A stretch of DNA of 64,000 nucleotides from Verrucomicrobiaceae bacterium (lineage in GTDB: Bacteria > Verrucomicrobiota > Verrucomicrobiia > Verrucomicrobiales > Akkermansiaceae). Under the pieces are notes generated by a model that saw nothing but the letters and a program-made list of their open reading frames with translations, did no database searches and was not told the DNA's origin. Every line of letters begins with the position of its first letter. Positions within the stretch are counted from its first letter, which is position 1. The stretch is taken from assembly GCA_027484055.1 (NCBI GenBank), contig JAIXQH010000066.1:1-64000 (forward strand). Direction: 5' to 3'. Below are positions 1 through 9,764 of this stretch, piece by piece. A program made the translations under genes and the position numbers.

Positions 1-1375
1 ATACATGTTGGATAGGCTGCGAGGACTTCGTGTTCCCGCAGTAGCCCACGAAAACCCTAAGCACGCCTATTTCTCTTTCAAAGGCTTTGCTCCCACTGAG
101 CTCCAGCCATAGAATCTCGAGCGCCTCCGCATTTTTAATGAGTACACCCAGTTGCGCACCGCGACCGACTCCGACCATGATTGACATCGGCGTGGCTAGG
201 CCGAGCGCACAAGGGCAGGCGATGATGAGAACCGCGACTGCATTGACGATGGCATGGGCAAGTCTGGGTTCCGGGCCGACCCACATCCAGACGGCGAAGG
301 TGAGCAGTGAAATGGCCAACACCGAGGGCACAAAAATGGCCGCGACCTTGTCGGCAAGACCTTGGATTGGCGCGCGACTTCGCTGCGCTTGGGCCACCAT
401 CGTCACGATCTGACCGAGCAGTGTGTCACGGCCTACACGTTCGGTTTTCATGATCAAACTACCCGTGCCATTGACGGTGCCGCCGGTCACTTTATCGCCG
501 ACGGCTTTCTCCACGGGCAGCGGCTCGCCGGTGATCATCGACTCTTCTACACTGGAGTGACCTTCGACGATTTCACCATCCACCGGCACCTTGTCGCCGG
601 GCACGACGCGCAACCGGTCGCCGACTTTGACCTGATCGAGCGGCACTTCATGATCGCCCCCATCGGCGACTTGTCGGGCGGTGGGAGGTGCTAGATTGAG
701 CAATGCCTTGATGGCGCTTCTGGTCCGGCTGCGGGCGCGGAGTTCGAGCACCTGCCCTAGCAGAACTAAAACCGTGACCATCGCAGCCGCCTCAAAATAG
801 AGCGCCACCTTTCCATCATGGCTCATCGTGGGCGGGAAAATCTCAGGTAGCAGCATGCCGACAGCGCTGAACACATATGCCGCGCCCACCCCAATCGCGA
901 TCAAGGTAAACATATTGAGATTCCAACTGACGATCGAACGCCAGCCACATTGGAAAAACGGCCAGCCCGCCCAACAGACCACCGGCGTGGCGAGTGCAAA
1001 TTGAAGCCAACGTGAAGCATCACCCGTCAGCCACGGCTGTCGGCCTAGCGGCGGGATCATGTGCGCCATCGTAAGAATAAACACTGGCAAAGCCAGCGCC
1101 GCGCCGATCCAGAAACGCAGGGTCATGTCCATGAGCTCTGCCTTTTCGCACTCATCTCCATCTGCAGCCGCGTCCATCGGCTCCAACGCCATGCCACACT
1201 TCGGACAGGGGCCGGGTTGACCCTGCTGCACTTCCGGGTGCATCGCGCAGGTGTAAGTTGTCTTGCGCTTAGTTTCCACCTCAGTCGACTTCGTTCCGGC
1301 ACCTGATAGGAATTCCTCCCACACTGCTAACTTCAATCGTGGGACGTCGCTTCGGTGATTATTCGGCTTTTTCAT
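1..1375 (-). CDS. copA: Copper-translocating P1B-type ATPase, N-terminal part
   Basis: Inner-membrane pump that exports Cu(I)/Ag(I) by ATP hydrolysis. The minus-strand frame opens with ATG at 1375 (MKKPNNH), carries a Cys/His metal-binding segment (TCAMHPEV then CPKCGMAL), membrane helices, the actuator motif TGEP, and the copper-site helix [11 protein letters not shown] at about 203-235. It then reads [13 protein letters not shown], which normally leads within about 15 residues to DKTGT. Here the frame instead continues for about 36 unrelated residues ([12 protein letters not shown]...) to the window edge, so no phosphorylation site is visible. The start overlaps the upstream Met-rich gene by 17 bases, suggesting translational coupling. 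The break near 111 may be an insertion or rearrangement. Confidence 0.85.
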   Translation of the reverse strand, partial: MKKPNNHRSDVPRLKLAVWEEFLSGAGTKSTEVETKRKTTYTCAMHPEVQQGQPGPCPKCGMALEPMDAAADGDECEKAELMDMTLRFWIGAALALPVFILTMAHMIPPLGRQPWLTGDASRWLQFALATPVVCWAGWPFFQCGWRSIVSWNLNMFTLIAIGVGAAYVFSAVGMLLPEIFPPTMSHDGKVALYFEAAAMVTVLVLLGQVLELRARSRTRSAIKALLNLAPPTARQVADGGDHEVPLDQVKVGDRLRVVPGDKVPVDGEIVEGHSSVEESMITGEPLPVEKAVGDKVTGGTVNGTGSLIMKTERVGRDTLLGQIVTMVAQAQRSRAPIQGLADKVAAIFVPSVLAISLLTFAVWMWVGPEPRLAHAIVNAVAVLIIACPCALGLATPMSIMVGVGRGAQLGVLIKNAEALEILWLELSGSKAFEREIGVLRVFVGYCGNTKSSQPIQHV

Positions 1376-1760
1376 CCGCGCCCTTCATCATCGGACACTT
1401 TGACCTGGCACCCTCGCCCTTCTCCATGTGTTCCATCATCTTCTCTTCCATCTTCGCTTTTTGAGCGTGCAGGGCTGTGCTTTGCTCGACCATACGGGTG
1501 ACGAGTGCTGCCGCTAAATCGAGTTTTTTATCTGGAGCCGCACTGTTCATGGTGGCTACGGCAATGGCGAGTTCGGCATCCTGCGCCTTCACCTCCGCCT
1601 GCATTTTTCGCTTCTCCTTCTTCATTTCTTCGCATTTCTGCATCATCTTGTTTTCCGTCGGTTCAGCGGACCATGAAGAAGCTGGAGTCCAGACGGCAAT
1701 CATTATGGCGAGTGCCATGCCTGAACTGAGGAGTGGGGATTTGGCAGTTGTGGTTTTCAT
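1359..1760 (-). CDS. Secreted Met-rich protein, probable metal-binding partner of CopA
   Basis: Not assigned to a named family. Starting at MKTTTAK (1760) gives about 133 residues with a signal peptide ending near ASSWSA. An upstream start at 1835 would bury that signal. The mature part is a charged, helical, probably coiled-coil protein rich in Met: [15 protein letters not shown], then [12 protein letters not shown], and a tail KCPMM. Such Met/Cys clusters are known in periplasmic copper and silver carriers, so a copper-handling role is inferred, supported by the 17-base overlap with the downstream copper ATPase. The precise function is unknown. Confidence 0.65.
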   Translation of the reverse strand: MKTTTAKSPLLSSGMALAIMIAVWTPASSWSAEPTENKMMQKCEEMKKEKRKMQAEVKAQDAELAIAVATMNSAAPDKKLDLAAALVTRMVEQSTALHAQKAKMEEKMMEHMEKGEGARSKCPMMKGADEKAE

Positions 1761-1835
1761 TGAATTGATGATTTCGGGGCTTACTTCAAACTCGTGGCGA
1801 GAGGTCTTTCTGAACCAACATCGACCGCCGGACAC

Positions 1836-2028
1836 GGTCCATCGGCAACCATGATTCTACCATGGGGTGCAACCCTACCTAGATTTGATATTCACTAACA
1901 TCATTCAATTTTTCTACTCCATTCTGGGTGTAACACCCCATTACCCGCACGCGGTGATTCGTTTGATCATGCGACGTGGCAGGTAAAAATATCTTACAAT
2001 CAAGCAACAGCACGGACCGTGAGGCAAG
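1836..2028. promoter_or_regulatory. Divergent control region with two related palindromes
   Basis: This gap separates the minus-strand copper genes from the plus-strand GH130 gene, so it should carry both promoters. It holds GGGTGT-A-ACACCC (1926-1938, perfect 6-base arms) and a related GGGT-GCA-ACCC (1865-1875). Their centres are about 62 bases apart, close to six helical turns. They look like operator sites for one dimeric regulator. The regulator is not encoded nearby, and the reading is inference. Confidence 0.35.
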
Positions 2029-3159
2029 ATGTCAAAACAAGAACCCGTGAGTGATTTTCAACCGCAGCGTCTGGGAATGATCATGGAACCCGAACCCGGG
2101 AATCCACATGAGACCGAAGGTGTGCTGAACCCAGCAGCCGTGCGTGGTCGCGATGGCGAGCTCTACTTGTTTCCAAGGCTTGTCGCGCCGGGGAATTATT
2201 CACGCATCGGCATCGCGCGTGTCCTCTTTAACGAGGCAGGCGATCCCACCGGAGTCGTGCGGCTCGGCGTCGCCATGGAGCCTGAGGCTGACTATGAACT
2301 CCTGCCCCACGGGGGTGGCGGATGCGAGGACCCACGCATCACCTTCATGGAGCCGATCCAGATCTATGTGATGACTTATACGGCTCGTACCGCGCTTGGC
2401 CCACGAATTGCCGTGGCGGTGTCTGCGGATTTGTTTCACTGGCAGCGCATGGGGCTGGTGAAGTTCGAGCCTTACCGCGGCATCGACTTCGCCCATGTTG
2501 ATAACAAGGACGCGTGTTTCTTTCCCGTCGCCATCCCGAATCATGCCGGGAAAATGCAGATGGCTCTCCTGCATCGACCGCTTTTCCCCGGCACACGCCC
2601 CGAAGAAACCGTCGGCAGGACCGATGACTTGGACCTCGATCTTGATCATGAAAGCATCTGGATTTCCTATTGCCCAATGCCGCAGGGCACCTGTGATCCG
2701 CAGCATCCGGGTCTCTTCAATTCGCATCATCGGCTCGCCACGCCAACCTATCCGTGGGAGATGCTGAAAATCGGCGGCGGCACACCACCGATGCTCACGC
2801 GGCATGGATGGATGATCATTTATCATGGCGTGCATGAAGTGGATGTGCCGGGAGGGCCCAAGCATCCGCTGTGTTACTCCGCCGGCGTTATGATCCTCGC
2901 CACTGAGCAGCCGCATCTCATCCGCTATCGCTCCGCCGAGCCTGTGCTTGTGCCGCTGCTGCATGAGGAATGCCACGGCATCGTGCCCAACGTCGTCTTC
3001 CCCACCGGCATCGACCGGCGTGACGATCTCGGTCAGCCGGACCGCTTCGACATCTACTATGGCATGGCCGACAGCCGCATCGGTGTGGCTCGTATCGACG
3101 TGCCCGAGCAATTGCCGATGACTGAGTTAGTCGAGACACCCAGCCCCATGAAGCCGTGA
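2029..3159 (+). CDS. GH130-family glycoside phosphorylase/hydrolase
   Basis: Cytoplasmic five-bladed propeller enzyme of glycoside hydrolase family 130, whose members phosphorolyse or hydrolyse beta-mannosides. At 376 residues it has a normal length. Family features seen are the early EGVLNPAAV segment, GGGGCEDPRIT with the acidic active-site residue, NKDACFFP, and a late IIYHGV segment followed by SAEPVLVP. There is no signal peptide, which fits intracellular use of imported mannooligosaccharides. The exact linkage cannot be read from sequence. It stands alone, divergent from the copper genes, with the cation ATPase 83 bases downstream. Confidence 0.85.
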   Translation: MSKQEPVSDFQPQRLGMIMEPEPGNPHETEGVLNPAAVRGRDGELYLFPRLVAPGNYSRIGIARVLFNEAGDPTGVVRLGVAMEPEADYELLPHGGGGCEDPRITFMEPIQIYVMTYTARTALGPRIAVAVSADLFHWQRMGLVKFEPYRGIDFAHVDNKDACFFPVAIPNHAGKMQMALLHRPLFPGTRPEETVGRTDDLDLDLDHESIWISYCPMPQGTCDPQHPGLFNSHHRLATPTYPWEMLKIGGGTPPMLTRHGWMIIYHGVHEVDVPGGPKHPLCYSAGVMILATEQPHLIRYRSAEPVLVPLLHEECHGIVPNVVFPTGIDRRDDLGQPDRFDIYYGMADSRIGVARIDVPEQLPMTELVETPSPMKP

Positions 3160-3242
3160 GGAACTTCGTTTTTCACCATGCGGTCGGAGTTTCATTCACC
3201 CGTGTCAGAGCACTTGCTGTCTTCAATCACCTATCTTAGTTT

Positions 3243-5984
3243 ATGGGCTTGGTTCCAGTTATCACATCTTGGCATCACTTGTCTTCCACCGCTGCCTGCG
3301 AGGAGATGGGTAGTGATCCCGCGAGCGGACTTTCTCAGGACGAGGTCTCTGACCGCCTTGCTCAACATGGCAAGAACACCTTGCCAGCAGACGCGAACAA
3401 ACCTGTGTGGCGTCTCTTTCTGCGTCAGTTCGCCAGTCCGCTAATCTATATTCTTCTCGCCGCCGCTGTCCTAGCGTTTGTGTTGGGCAAGCGTGAGGAT
3501 GCACTGGTCATTCTGATCGTCGTGCTGGTCAATTCGATCATCGGTTCCATTCAGGAGGGCCGTGCAGAGCGCTCGATGGAGTCGCTGCGCAAACTTTCCT
3601 CCACTCAGGTGCGCGTGCTGCGCGATGGAAAGGAGCGGATGATAGCTGCGAGCGATCTCGTTCCCGGAGACATCATGCTGCTGGTTGCCGGAGATGCCGT
3701 GGTGGGTGACGCGCGGCTGATTGAGGTGGCGGCGCTGAAAGCCGCAGAGGCCGCCCTAACAGGCGAGTCCATACCGGTTGAGAAACACCTAGAACCTCTG
3801 CCCCATGACACCCTGCTTGCAGATCGGGTGAACATGGTTTTCTCCGGCACTCAAATCACCGCCGGGCGCGCCAAGGCCGTGGTCGTGGCAACGGGCTTGG
3901 CCACTGAGGTCGGCAAGATCTCCGACATGACGACGGGCGCGGTGGAGCCGAAGACACCTCTCGAAGTGCGGATGAATCAGTTCGGTCGCCAACTGGTGGC
4001 GGCATCCGGGGTGATGGTGGCGCTCGTGATCGGCGCTGGGCTGCTGCGTGGCATGCCCATCGTGGATATTCTAATGGTGTCTATCAGCCAAATGGTCTCG
4101 CTGGTGCCGGAAGGATTGCCCGTGGCCTTGACGATCGCCTTAGCTGTGGGAATGCAGCGCATGGCCGGCAAAGGAGCAATCGTGCGCAGACTCGCGGCGG
4201 TTGAGACGCTTGGCTGCACGAACGTCATTTGCTCGGATAAAACCGGGACCTTGACCAAGAACGAAATGACCGTCACCACCTTTTGGCTGCCCGACGGTCG
4301 CAAGGTTGAGGTCTCTGGCTCCGGATACTCTCCAGAAGGAACGCTGTCTTGCGATGGGCATGATCTCTCGCCTTTGAACGACTCCGCGCTGCGCCTCGTC
4401 CTCGAAGGCGGCGCATTGTGCAATGATTCCCAACTCGTGCCACCGAACGCCGAGGAAACTCGATGGCGCTCGCTGGGCGATCCCACAGAGTCTGCATTGC
4501 TCACCGTGGCTTTAAAGGGTGGAATTGAGCCGACGCCGCTGCGTCAAGCGTGGGCGCGAAGTGCTGAGATCCCTTTCGATTCCACCACCAAGCTCATGGC
4601 CACGCAGCATGGTCACGTGCACGAGTCGAACCGTATTTTCATCAAAGGCGCACCGGAGATGCTTCTGCCACTCTGCGGTCATGTCCGGCACGGCGATCAG
4701 GTGCTGCCGCTTGAAACTGAGGCCCGCCAGCAGGCTCTTCACGCTGCTGAAAATATGGCGTTTCAGGCGCTGCGTATGCTTGCCGTGGCGATGGTCGATG
4801 ACGCGGAGATCGATGAAAACGCAGGCTTTGATCAATTCAAAGGACGTGCCGTCTTCCTCGGTCTCATCGGCCAGATGGACCCGCCACGTGAAGAAGCCAA
4901 AGTCGCCGTTGCCGCATGTAGGGCGGCTGGCATCCGGCCCATGATGGTGACGGGCGATCACAAAGCCACAGGCCTCGCCATCGCCCGCATGTTAGGCATG
5001 GCGACGGATGCAGATCGTGCAGTGGATGGGCGTGAGTTGGAGGCGATGTCCGAAAAGGAGCTCGACGCGCAGATTGGCGAAATCGCCGTTTTCGCCCGAG
5101 TGCTGCCGAAGCAGAAACTCCGCATCGTAAAAGCGCTGCAATCGCAGGGTAACGTGGTCGCCATGACTGGCGACGGCGTGAATGACGCACCCGCACTGGC
5201 GCGCGCGGATGTCGGGGTCGCCATGGGCATCACCGGAACCGATGTCGCGAAGGGCGCGGCCAAAATCATCATCACCGATGACAACTTCGCCACCATTGTC
5301 AAAGCCGTGGAGCAAGGGCGGCTCGTGTATGGAAACCTTCAAAAGCTGCTGCTCTTCCTTTTCGCCACCTCGATTGATGAAGTCATGATTCTGTTGGGAG
5401 CCTTGTTGTTTGGCTATCCGCTACCGCTGGCTGCCGTGCAGATCCTTTGGATCAATCTAGTCACCGAAGGCACGCTCACGCTCAATCTTGTGATGGAAGG
5501 CCCCGAGGGAGATGAGATGCAGCGCAAGCCCATCCGCACCAGCGAGCCGCTCATCACCCGGAGGATGGTGCGCCGCATGGCGGTCATGGTGCCCACCTCC
5601 GTCGCGGCCACGCTTGGCTACTTCATCTGGCGGCTTTCCACCGGTGCACCCTTTGCGGTGGTGCAGACCGAGACCTTCACTCTGCTCGCCGTGTGCCAGT
5701 GGTTCAATGTCTTGAACTGCGAGAGCGCCACCCACTCAGCTCTGCGTCTCGGCCTGCTGAAAAACCGGTGGCTGCTAGGCGGACTCGTTCTAGCAAACCT
5801 GCTTCAGCTCGCGGTCGTTTACACCGCACCGATGAACAAACTCTTTTACACCGTACCCATTTCATTGCCGCACTTTTTCCTCATAGGCACGGTTGCTAGT
5901 AGCGTGCTTTGGACGGAGGAGATTCGGAAATGGTTCGCGCGCCGACGAGTCGAGTCATCAGTAGCGGCGGCGCATCCCAAATAG
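3243..5984 (+). CDS. P2-type cation-translocating ATPase (Ca2+/Mn2+-like)
   Basis: Integral membrane pump of the P2 group (SERCA/PMR1-like). Of 913 residues, the first 70 form the cation-ATPase N-terminal domain (LAQHGKNTLP). The actuator carries TGES, the M4 motif is PEGLP (residue 289 onward), the phosphorylated aspartate is D332 in DKTGTLTKNEMTV, and the hinge has TGDGVNDAPAL. The C-terminus has further membrane helices including ILWINLVTEG. PEGLP rather than CPC argues against heavy-metal export and for Ca2+, Mn2+ or a related ion. The ion cannot be fixed from sequence. It appears complete and monocistronic. Confidence 0.88.
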   Translation: MGLVPVITSWHHLSSTAACEEMGSDPASGLSQDEVSDRLAQHGKNTLPADANKPVWRLFLRQFASPLIYILLAAAVLAFVLGKREDALVILIVVLVNSIIGSIQEGRAERSMESLRKLSSTQVRVLRDGKERMIAASDLVPGDIMLLVAGDAVVGDARLIEVAALKAAEAALTGESIPVEKHLEPLPHDTLLADRVNMVFSGTQITAGRAKAVVVATGLATEVGKISDMTTGAVEPKTPLEVRMNQFGRQLVAASGVMVALVIGAGLLRGMPIVDILMVSISQMVSLVPEGLPVALTIALAVGMQRMAGKGAIVRRLAAVETLGCTNVICSDKTGTLTKNEMTVTTFWLPDGRKVEVSGSGYSPEGTLSCDGHDLSPLNDSALRLVLEGGALCNDSQLVPPNAEETRWRSLGDPTESALLTVALKGGIEPTPLRQAWARSAEIPFDSTTKLMATQHGHVHESNRIFIKGAPEMLLPLCGHVRHGDQVLPLETEARQQALHAAENMAFQALRMLAVAMVDDAEIDENAGFDQFKGRAVFLGLIGQMDPPREEAKVAVAACRAAGIRPMMVTGDHKATGLAIARMLGMATDADRAVDGRELEAMSEKELDAQIGEIAVFARVLPKQKLRIVKALQSQGNVVAMTGDGVNDAPALARADVGVAMGITGTDVAKGAAKIIITDDNFATIVKAVEQGRLVYGNLQKLLLFLFATSIDEVMILLGALLFGYPLPLAAVQILWINLVTEGTLTLNLVMEGPEGDEMQRKPIRTSEPLITRRMVRRMAVMVPTSVAATLGYFIWRLSTGAPFAVVQTETFTLLAVCQWFNVLNCESATHSALRLGLLKNRWLLGGLVLANLLQLAVVYTAPMNKLFYTVPISLPHFFLIGTVASSVLWTEEIRKWFARRRVESSVAAAHPK

Positions 5985-6625
5985 CCCACCTAGTGTGGCT
6001 AGCCCCAGAAAAGCCACCGACGATGGTTCTGGGACGGTGCCTACGACTCCAATGTAGTAATATCAGGAAATTCAGCAGTCAGATTGGTCAGTGCTATACC
6101 GGTCACACCCAGACCACCGGTGTTGAAATCGGTGAATTCGAGCGAGAGGTTATAGTAATTGACGGGGGCAACCCCTGCTATCGGAAACGAGTAATTTTCC
6201 TGAGCGAAAGTCACGCTCTCCGAGATGCCCGTAGCCAGAAGGTCGGAATCGCTGAAGGAGATTCCCGGGGTGTATAAGCCATTGGAAAGCCGTAAACTCA
6301 CCGTAAATGAACTCCAAGCCGTCTGGGTATCATTACCGACTCCAACTATAACGATATCGTCACCCGTCATATTAAAATAAGAGCCTCTTCCGAAATCTCC
6401 TGCGAGAGCGCCTCCAGATCTTCCGACGTTGAGAACTCCGGTGGAGATTAAACTATCGGTGAGATATGAGGCTCCAGTTACTCCGGTGCGTGAAAGGCCG
6501 GATCCATCCGTGATATTGGTCAACCCAGCTTGGAATGAGGGAAACACTTATGCGGCATCGGCACAGTTAGCAAATGCACTGAACAGGCAAAGACCGTAAA
6601 TAACTTTGATGCGTTGATTTTCCAT
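5958..6625 (-). pseudogene. PEP-CTERM exported protein, broken by a stop and a frameshift
   Basis: An ATG at 6625 starts a 25-residue signal peptide (MENQRIKVIYGLCLFSAFAN, then CADAA). It is followed in the same frame by TAA at 6550-6548 and then a 168-codon open frame (VFPSFQAGLTN...) that ends at 6041. A neighbouring frame immediately downstream encodes a textbook PEP-CTERM sorting tail: VPEPSSVAFLGLATLGG then LFGMRRRY and TGA at 5960-5958. Signal, body and anchor are all present, but separated by one nonsense codon and one frameshift. PEP-CTERM proteins are normally exported and processed by an exosortase. This copy is probably dead. The body family is unrecognised. Confidence 0.8.
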
Positions 6626-7034
6626 AGGATTTAGAAACTAATAAGGACTATTCACTCCATTATTCAGTGAAAGTGATTACGTCAATCATGAAACCCGAAA
6701 TCCGAAGTTGGATCATATTTTATCGATAAGCGGCTTATGCTTGCTCAGCCCACCCTAACTTTCGGCAATGTAGAGCACGGGGGGAGGCGGCTCCGGTTGC
6801 CCAAAACTGCTGCTCCGGTGCCTTAGCGATTGGCAACAAAGACTCGGAAGGTGTGTGTGGTAAGCGGCGGCCTATCTAACTTCATATTTCGATTCAAATT
6901 AATTCGCCATCAATGATAACAAGTTGCTTGAATTTCTTGTCTATTCTGTCATGAATTCATCAGTTGTGACTATGGTAGGGCTATCGCCTAAATTCTATAG
7001 CAATCCTCATTCCATCGTTTTTACCTAGAACTCC
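6626..7034. other. 409-base gap without a recognisable gene
   Basis: AT-rich region between the start of the PEP-CTERM pseudogene and the DUF4256 gene. I see no convincing coding frame, RNA gene or strong hairpin. It must hold the upstream sequences of both divergent genes. Confidence 0.4.
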
Positions 7035-7607
7035 ATGAAAAGTCCCGCTTTGAAACATGCACTATCCTCGGAGCAGCGTGATGAATTGTTTAAATTGTTA
7101 GCCACCCGCTTCCGACTCCATGAGAGTCGTCATCCTGGGCTTGTTTGGGCAAAGGTGCAGGAACGACTCGAAGCGAACCCTTCGAAGTTGTTGTCTCTTC
7201 ATCTCATGGAAGAGACGGGCGGTGAACCCGACGTGGTGGGCTTCGATGAAAAGACCGGCGAATACCTCTTCTTTGATTGCTCAGCGGAAAGTCCCAAAGG
7301 TCGACAAAGCCTCTGCTACGATGGTGAAGCCTTGGCTTCCCGCAAAGAACATAAGCCCAAAGATAGTGCTGTGGAGATGGCGACTGCGATGGGCGTCGAG
7401 CTCCTAACGGAAGATCAGTATGCCGAGTTGCAACATCTCGGTGAATTTGATCGGAAGACATCCAGCTGGGTAAAAACGCCGACGGCCATGCGTGAACTCG
7501 GCGGTGCGCTCTACGGGGACCGCCGTTACAATCGCGTGTTTTTTGGCCATAACGGCGCGCAGTCTTACTATAGCGGTCGGGGCTTCCGCAGCTCGTTGAG
7601 GGTTTGA
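7035..7607 (+). CDS. DUF4256 family protein
   Basis: A 190-residue cytoplasmic protein matching the DUF4256 family over its full length. Conserved blocks are GEPDVVGFDEKTGEYLFFDC, SAESPKGRQSLCYDGEAL, the segment LLTEDQYAELQ, and near the C-terminus LGGALYGDRRYNRVFFGHNG followed by AQSYYSGRGFR. The biochemical role of this family is not established. There are no membrane segments or signal peptide. It stands alone with open intergenic DNA on both sides. Confidence 0.85.
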   Translation: MKSPALKHALSSEQRDELFKLLATRFRLHESRHPGLVWAKVQERLEANPSKLLSLHLMEETGGEPDVVGFDEKTGEYLFFDCSAESPKGRQSLCYDGEALASRKEHKPKDSAVEMATAMGVELLTEDQYAELQHLGEFDRKTSSWVKTPTAMRELGGALYGDRRYNRVFFGHNGAQSYYSGRGFRSSLRV

Positions 7608-7842
7608 GGTCGCCACCTAATTGATCTAGCATCTAACTTCGGGTGAAGGTCCAGCGAGGCACCTTGCCAGACTTAATGCTTGTCCGGCGAGTCGCTAAAA
7701 AAGCGTGGCGATCTCCGGGCTTGCGTTAGCCGTGCTCTACAAGGTGGATCATGAACCCGCCAGAGAATGTGCCGTGTGACGACGCATCTCCTATGCGGGG
7801 TGGTGGGGGGGGTGAGATTCGCGCCAAGCTGGGGCTTGGCGT
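7608..7842. other. Gap between convergent DUF4256 and DUF5069 genes
   Basis: About 235 bases with no convincing gene. A G-run tract (7800-7811) precedes the end of the DUF5069 gene. I see no clear terminator with a T tract. Confidence 0.3.
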
Positions 7843-8274
7843 TCACGGGTGCGAGTTAACTTTTCGGCCTTCGTCATATTCAAAATACTCGAACATCGTC
7901 TGAATCTCATGTCGGTCTTGCAGGCCGCTTTCGAGTTTCCGGCGGGTGAGGATTTCGCTGACGCCGTCGTTCCAGCCGACTTTCCGCATGAATTCATTCC
8001 AGATGAAACAATCACCCGGACTCAGTTCGCGCCCTTCTTGGTAGCACCAATGAAGTAGTTCTTCGTCCGAGCCACCTTGTAGGGTTCTCGTGCGGAGTGC
8101 GGCATAGCTGACGCGGAGAAAATTCAGGCAGCGGGCATCGAAGCCGGTCCCGAGGTTGTCGATGAAGTCTTCGCGCAAGGTGCCAGCGGCATGGAGGCGG
8201 ATTTTATCCAGCATTCTGGCGAAGTAAACGAGGCCGAGTGTCTCGGTGTAAGCGGAGCAGGGTGGGTTTTTCAT
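7843..8274 (-). CDS. DUF5069 domain protein
   Basis: A 143-residue soluble protein whose pattern fits DUF5069, a family frequent in Verrucomicrobiota. Typical blocks are the early LGLVYFARMLDKIRLHAAG, then FDARCLNFLRVSYAAL, and WCYQEGRELSPGDCFIWNEF. The family's function is unknown. There is no signal peptide. The next gene, the PhoX-like 8341-9693, lies upstream on the same strand only 66 bases away, so co-transcription is possible. Confidence 0.8.
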   Translation of the reverse strand: MKNPPCSAYTETLGLVYFARMLDKIRLHAAGTLREDFIDNLGTGFDARCLNFLRVSYAALRTRTLQGGSDEELLHWCYQEGRELSPGDCFIWNEFMRKVGWNDGVSEILTRRKLESGLQDRHEIQTMFEYFEYDEGRKVNSHP

Positions 8275-8340
8275 GAGGTTAGGTTACGGCTACCTTGATT
8301 GACCGCGCATGGCAAGGTGGAGCTTGGCCAATCCCTGACA

Positions 8341-9693
8341 TCATGCCTTTTCCCAAGGCCCGGTGATCGCGAGGGTGAGTCCAGGGTTCATGAGATTGAC
8401 GAAGAACCATTTCCCATCCGGAGAGAAGCACGCGCCGGCGAACTCACCGGCGAAGCGATTCCGCGCGAGGGTGATGATTTTTCCGGCGGGGGTGACGCAG
8501 CGGACATGGGCGGCGGGTGAGAAACTCGCGTCGATGAGATCTTCACAAATGACGATGCCGCCCCAGGGTGCGGGGCAGAGGTTGTCGCCATTGGTCAGTA
8601 GATCGCCGATTTCTGGTTGGAGGAAAAGTTCCAGTTGATCATCACTTTCAGTTCCTGAGGGCTGCAATCTGAAGATTTGGCCGCGGTGCGAGGGGCCGCC
8701 GTCGGTGCAGCAGATGAAGAAGGCGTCGCCGACCCAGTGGATGCCCTCGCCGCGGGCGAAGCGTGCGGCACCGGCGGCGTGACCGCGGTGGCGCAAGTCG
8801 TCGTTTGGCGACTCGATCTCTTCTAGGTCGATCCATGTGGCATGCAGTTTCTCCGCGAGGGCTGGCCAGGTGGATTCTGGAGAGTAGTTCCTCAGATCGG
8901 CGGCGGGCTTACCGCGGAGGGTGAGGGCTTGCAACTTACCACGGGTGAGGTCGCCTTTTTTCTCTGGAAGGAAGCGGTAAAGTAGGCCGTCGGTGCGGTC
9001 TTCTGTGAGGTAGAGCCAGCCGGTGCGTGGATCGAGAGCGACTGCTTCGTGGCGGAATCTGCCGAGTGCCTTCAGCGGGACGGGTGTCTGAATGCCCGGG
9101 CTGCTGGTGGCTTTGACTTCGAAGCACCAGCCGTGCTGTTTACCGCGCTCGCTGGTGAGTTCCTCGGGTTCTTCGCAGGTGATCCATGAGCCCCAAGGCA
9201 TCGCGCCGCCGGCACAGTTGCGATCGGTTCCAGTGAGACTTAGAAATTGGGAGAGGGTTTTCCCGTTCTTTGAGTCAAAAACGATGTTGGTGGTGCCGCC
9301 GAGCTGGGGCATTTTACCGCCTAGGCCGGGGTTGTAGGATTTTTGGAAATCGAAGTCTGCCGGGAGCTGGGAGTTGTCTGGGAACGGGCCTTCTGCTGAG
9401 TATTTTTGCGAGAGCTCGTGATTGCAGACGAGCACAAGTTGGTCCTGCGCCACAACGAATGCGGCCATGCCGTCGGGTTTGCCTGGGGTCTTAAAACCGT
9501 CAGCCATGAGGGTGCCGCGCTTGGCGAGGACTCGGTAGGTGAAGCCCTGCGGCAGATCGATGATGCCGGCCGCATCTGGGACCAACGGGCCGAAGGGCGC
9601 GATGAGTCGCGGCGACACCTGTGCATTCGCATAGCGCTGGAGTCCTAGAAAAGCGAGGCTGGTGGTGCTGAGGAAGGAGCGTCGGGTGAGCAT
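8341..9693 (-). CDS. PhoX-like (DUF839) Tat-exported protein
   Basis: Probable Tat-exported beta-propeller protein of the PhoX alkaline phosphatase/DUF839 group. The start chosen is MLTRRSFLSTTSLAFLGLQR (9693), a twin-arginine signal ending near YANA. A longer frame to 9900 adds 69 basic, Pro/Gln-rich residues that look non-coding. Family-like blocks are the central LDPRTGWLYLTEDRTDGLLY and the late LTNGDNLCPAPWGGIVICED. PhoX enzymes use Ca2+ and Fe3+ to cleave phosphomonoesters, but this 450-residue protein is shorter than classical PhoX and the metal ligands cannot be confirmed by eye. It lies between DUF5069 and a lactonase gene on the same strand. Confidence 0.75.
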   Translation of the reverse strand: MLTRRSFLSTTSLAFLGLQRYANAQVSPRLIAPFGPLVPDAAGIIDLPQGFTYRVLAKRGTLMADGFKTPGKPDGMAAFVVAQDQLVLVCNHELSQKYSAEGPFPDNSQLPADFDFQKSYNPGLGGKMPQLGGTTNIVFDSKNGKTLSQFLSLTGTDRNCAGGAMPWGSWITCEEPEELTSERGKQHGWCFEVKATSSPGIQTPVPLKALGRFRHEAVALDPRTGWLYLTEDRTDGLLYRFLPEKKGDLTRGKLQALTLRGKPAADLRNYSPESTWPALAEKLHATWIDLEEIESPNDDLRHRGHAAGAARFARGEGIHWVGDAFFICCTDGGPSHRGQIFRLQPSGTESDDQLELFLQPEIGDLLTNGDNLCPAPWGGIVICEDLIDASFSPAAHVRCVTPAGKIITLARNRFAGEFAGACFSPDGKWFFVNLMNPGLTLAITGPWEKA

Positions 9694-9764
9694 GGCGGTA
9701 GCAGTGGGTGGGGTGATACAGCTAGAGCTGCGCCAAGGAAAGATGAGCGGGCGTAATTCCGCCG

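Noticed and set aside
6548-6550. Recoding (read-through) of the TAA in the PEP-CTERM gene
   Set aside because: A second lesion, a frameshift before the anchor, points to a pseudogene; no recoding signal is seen.
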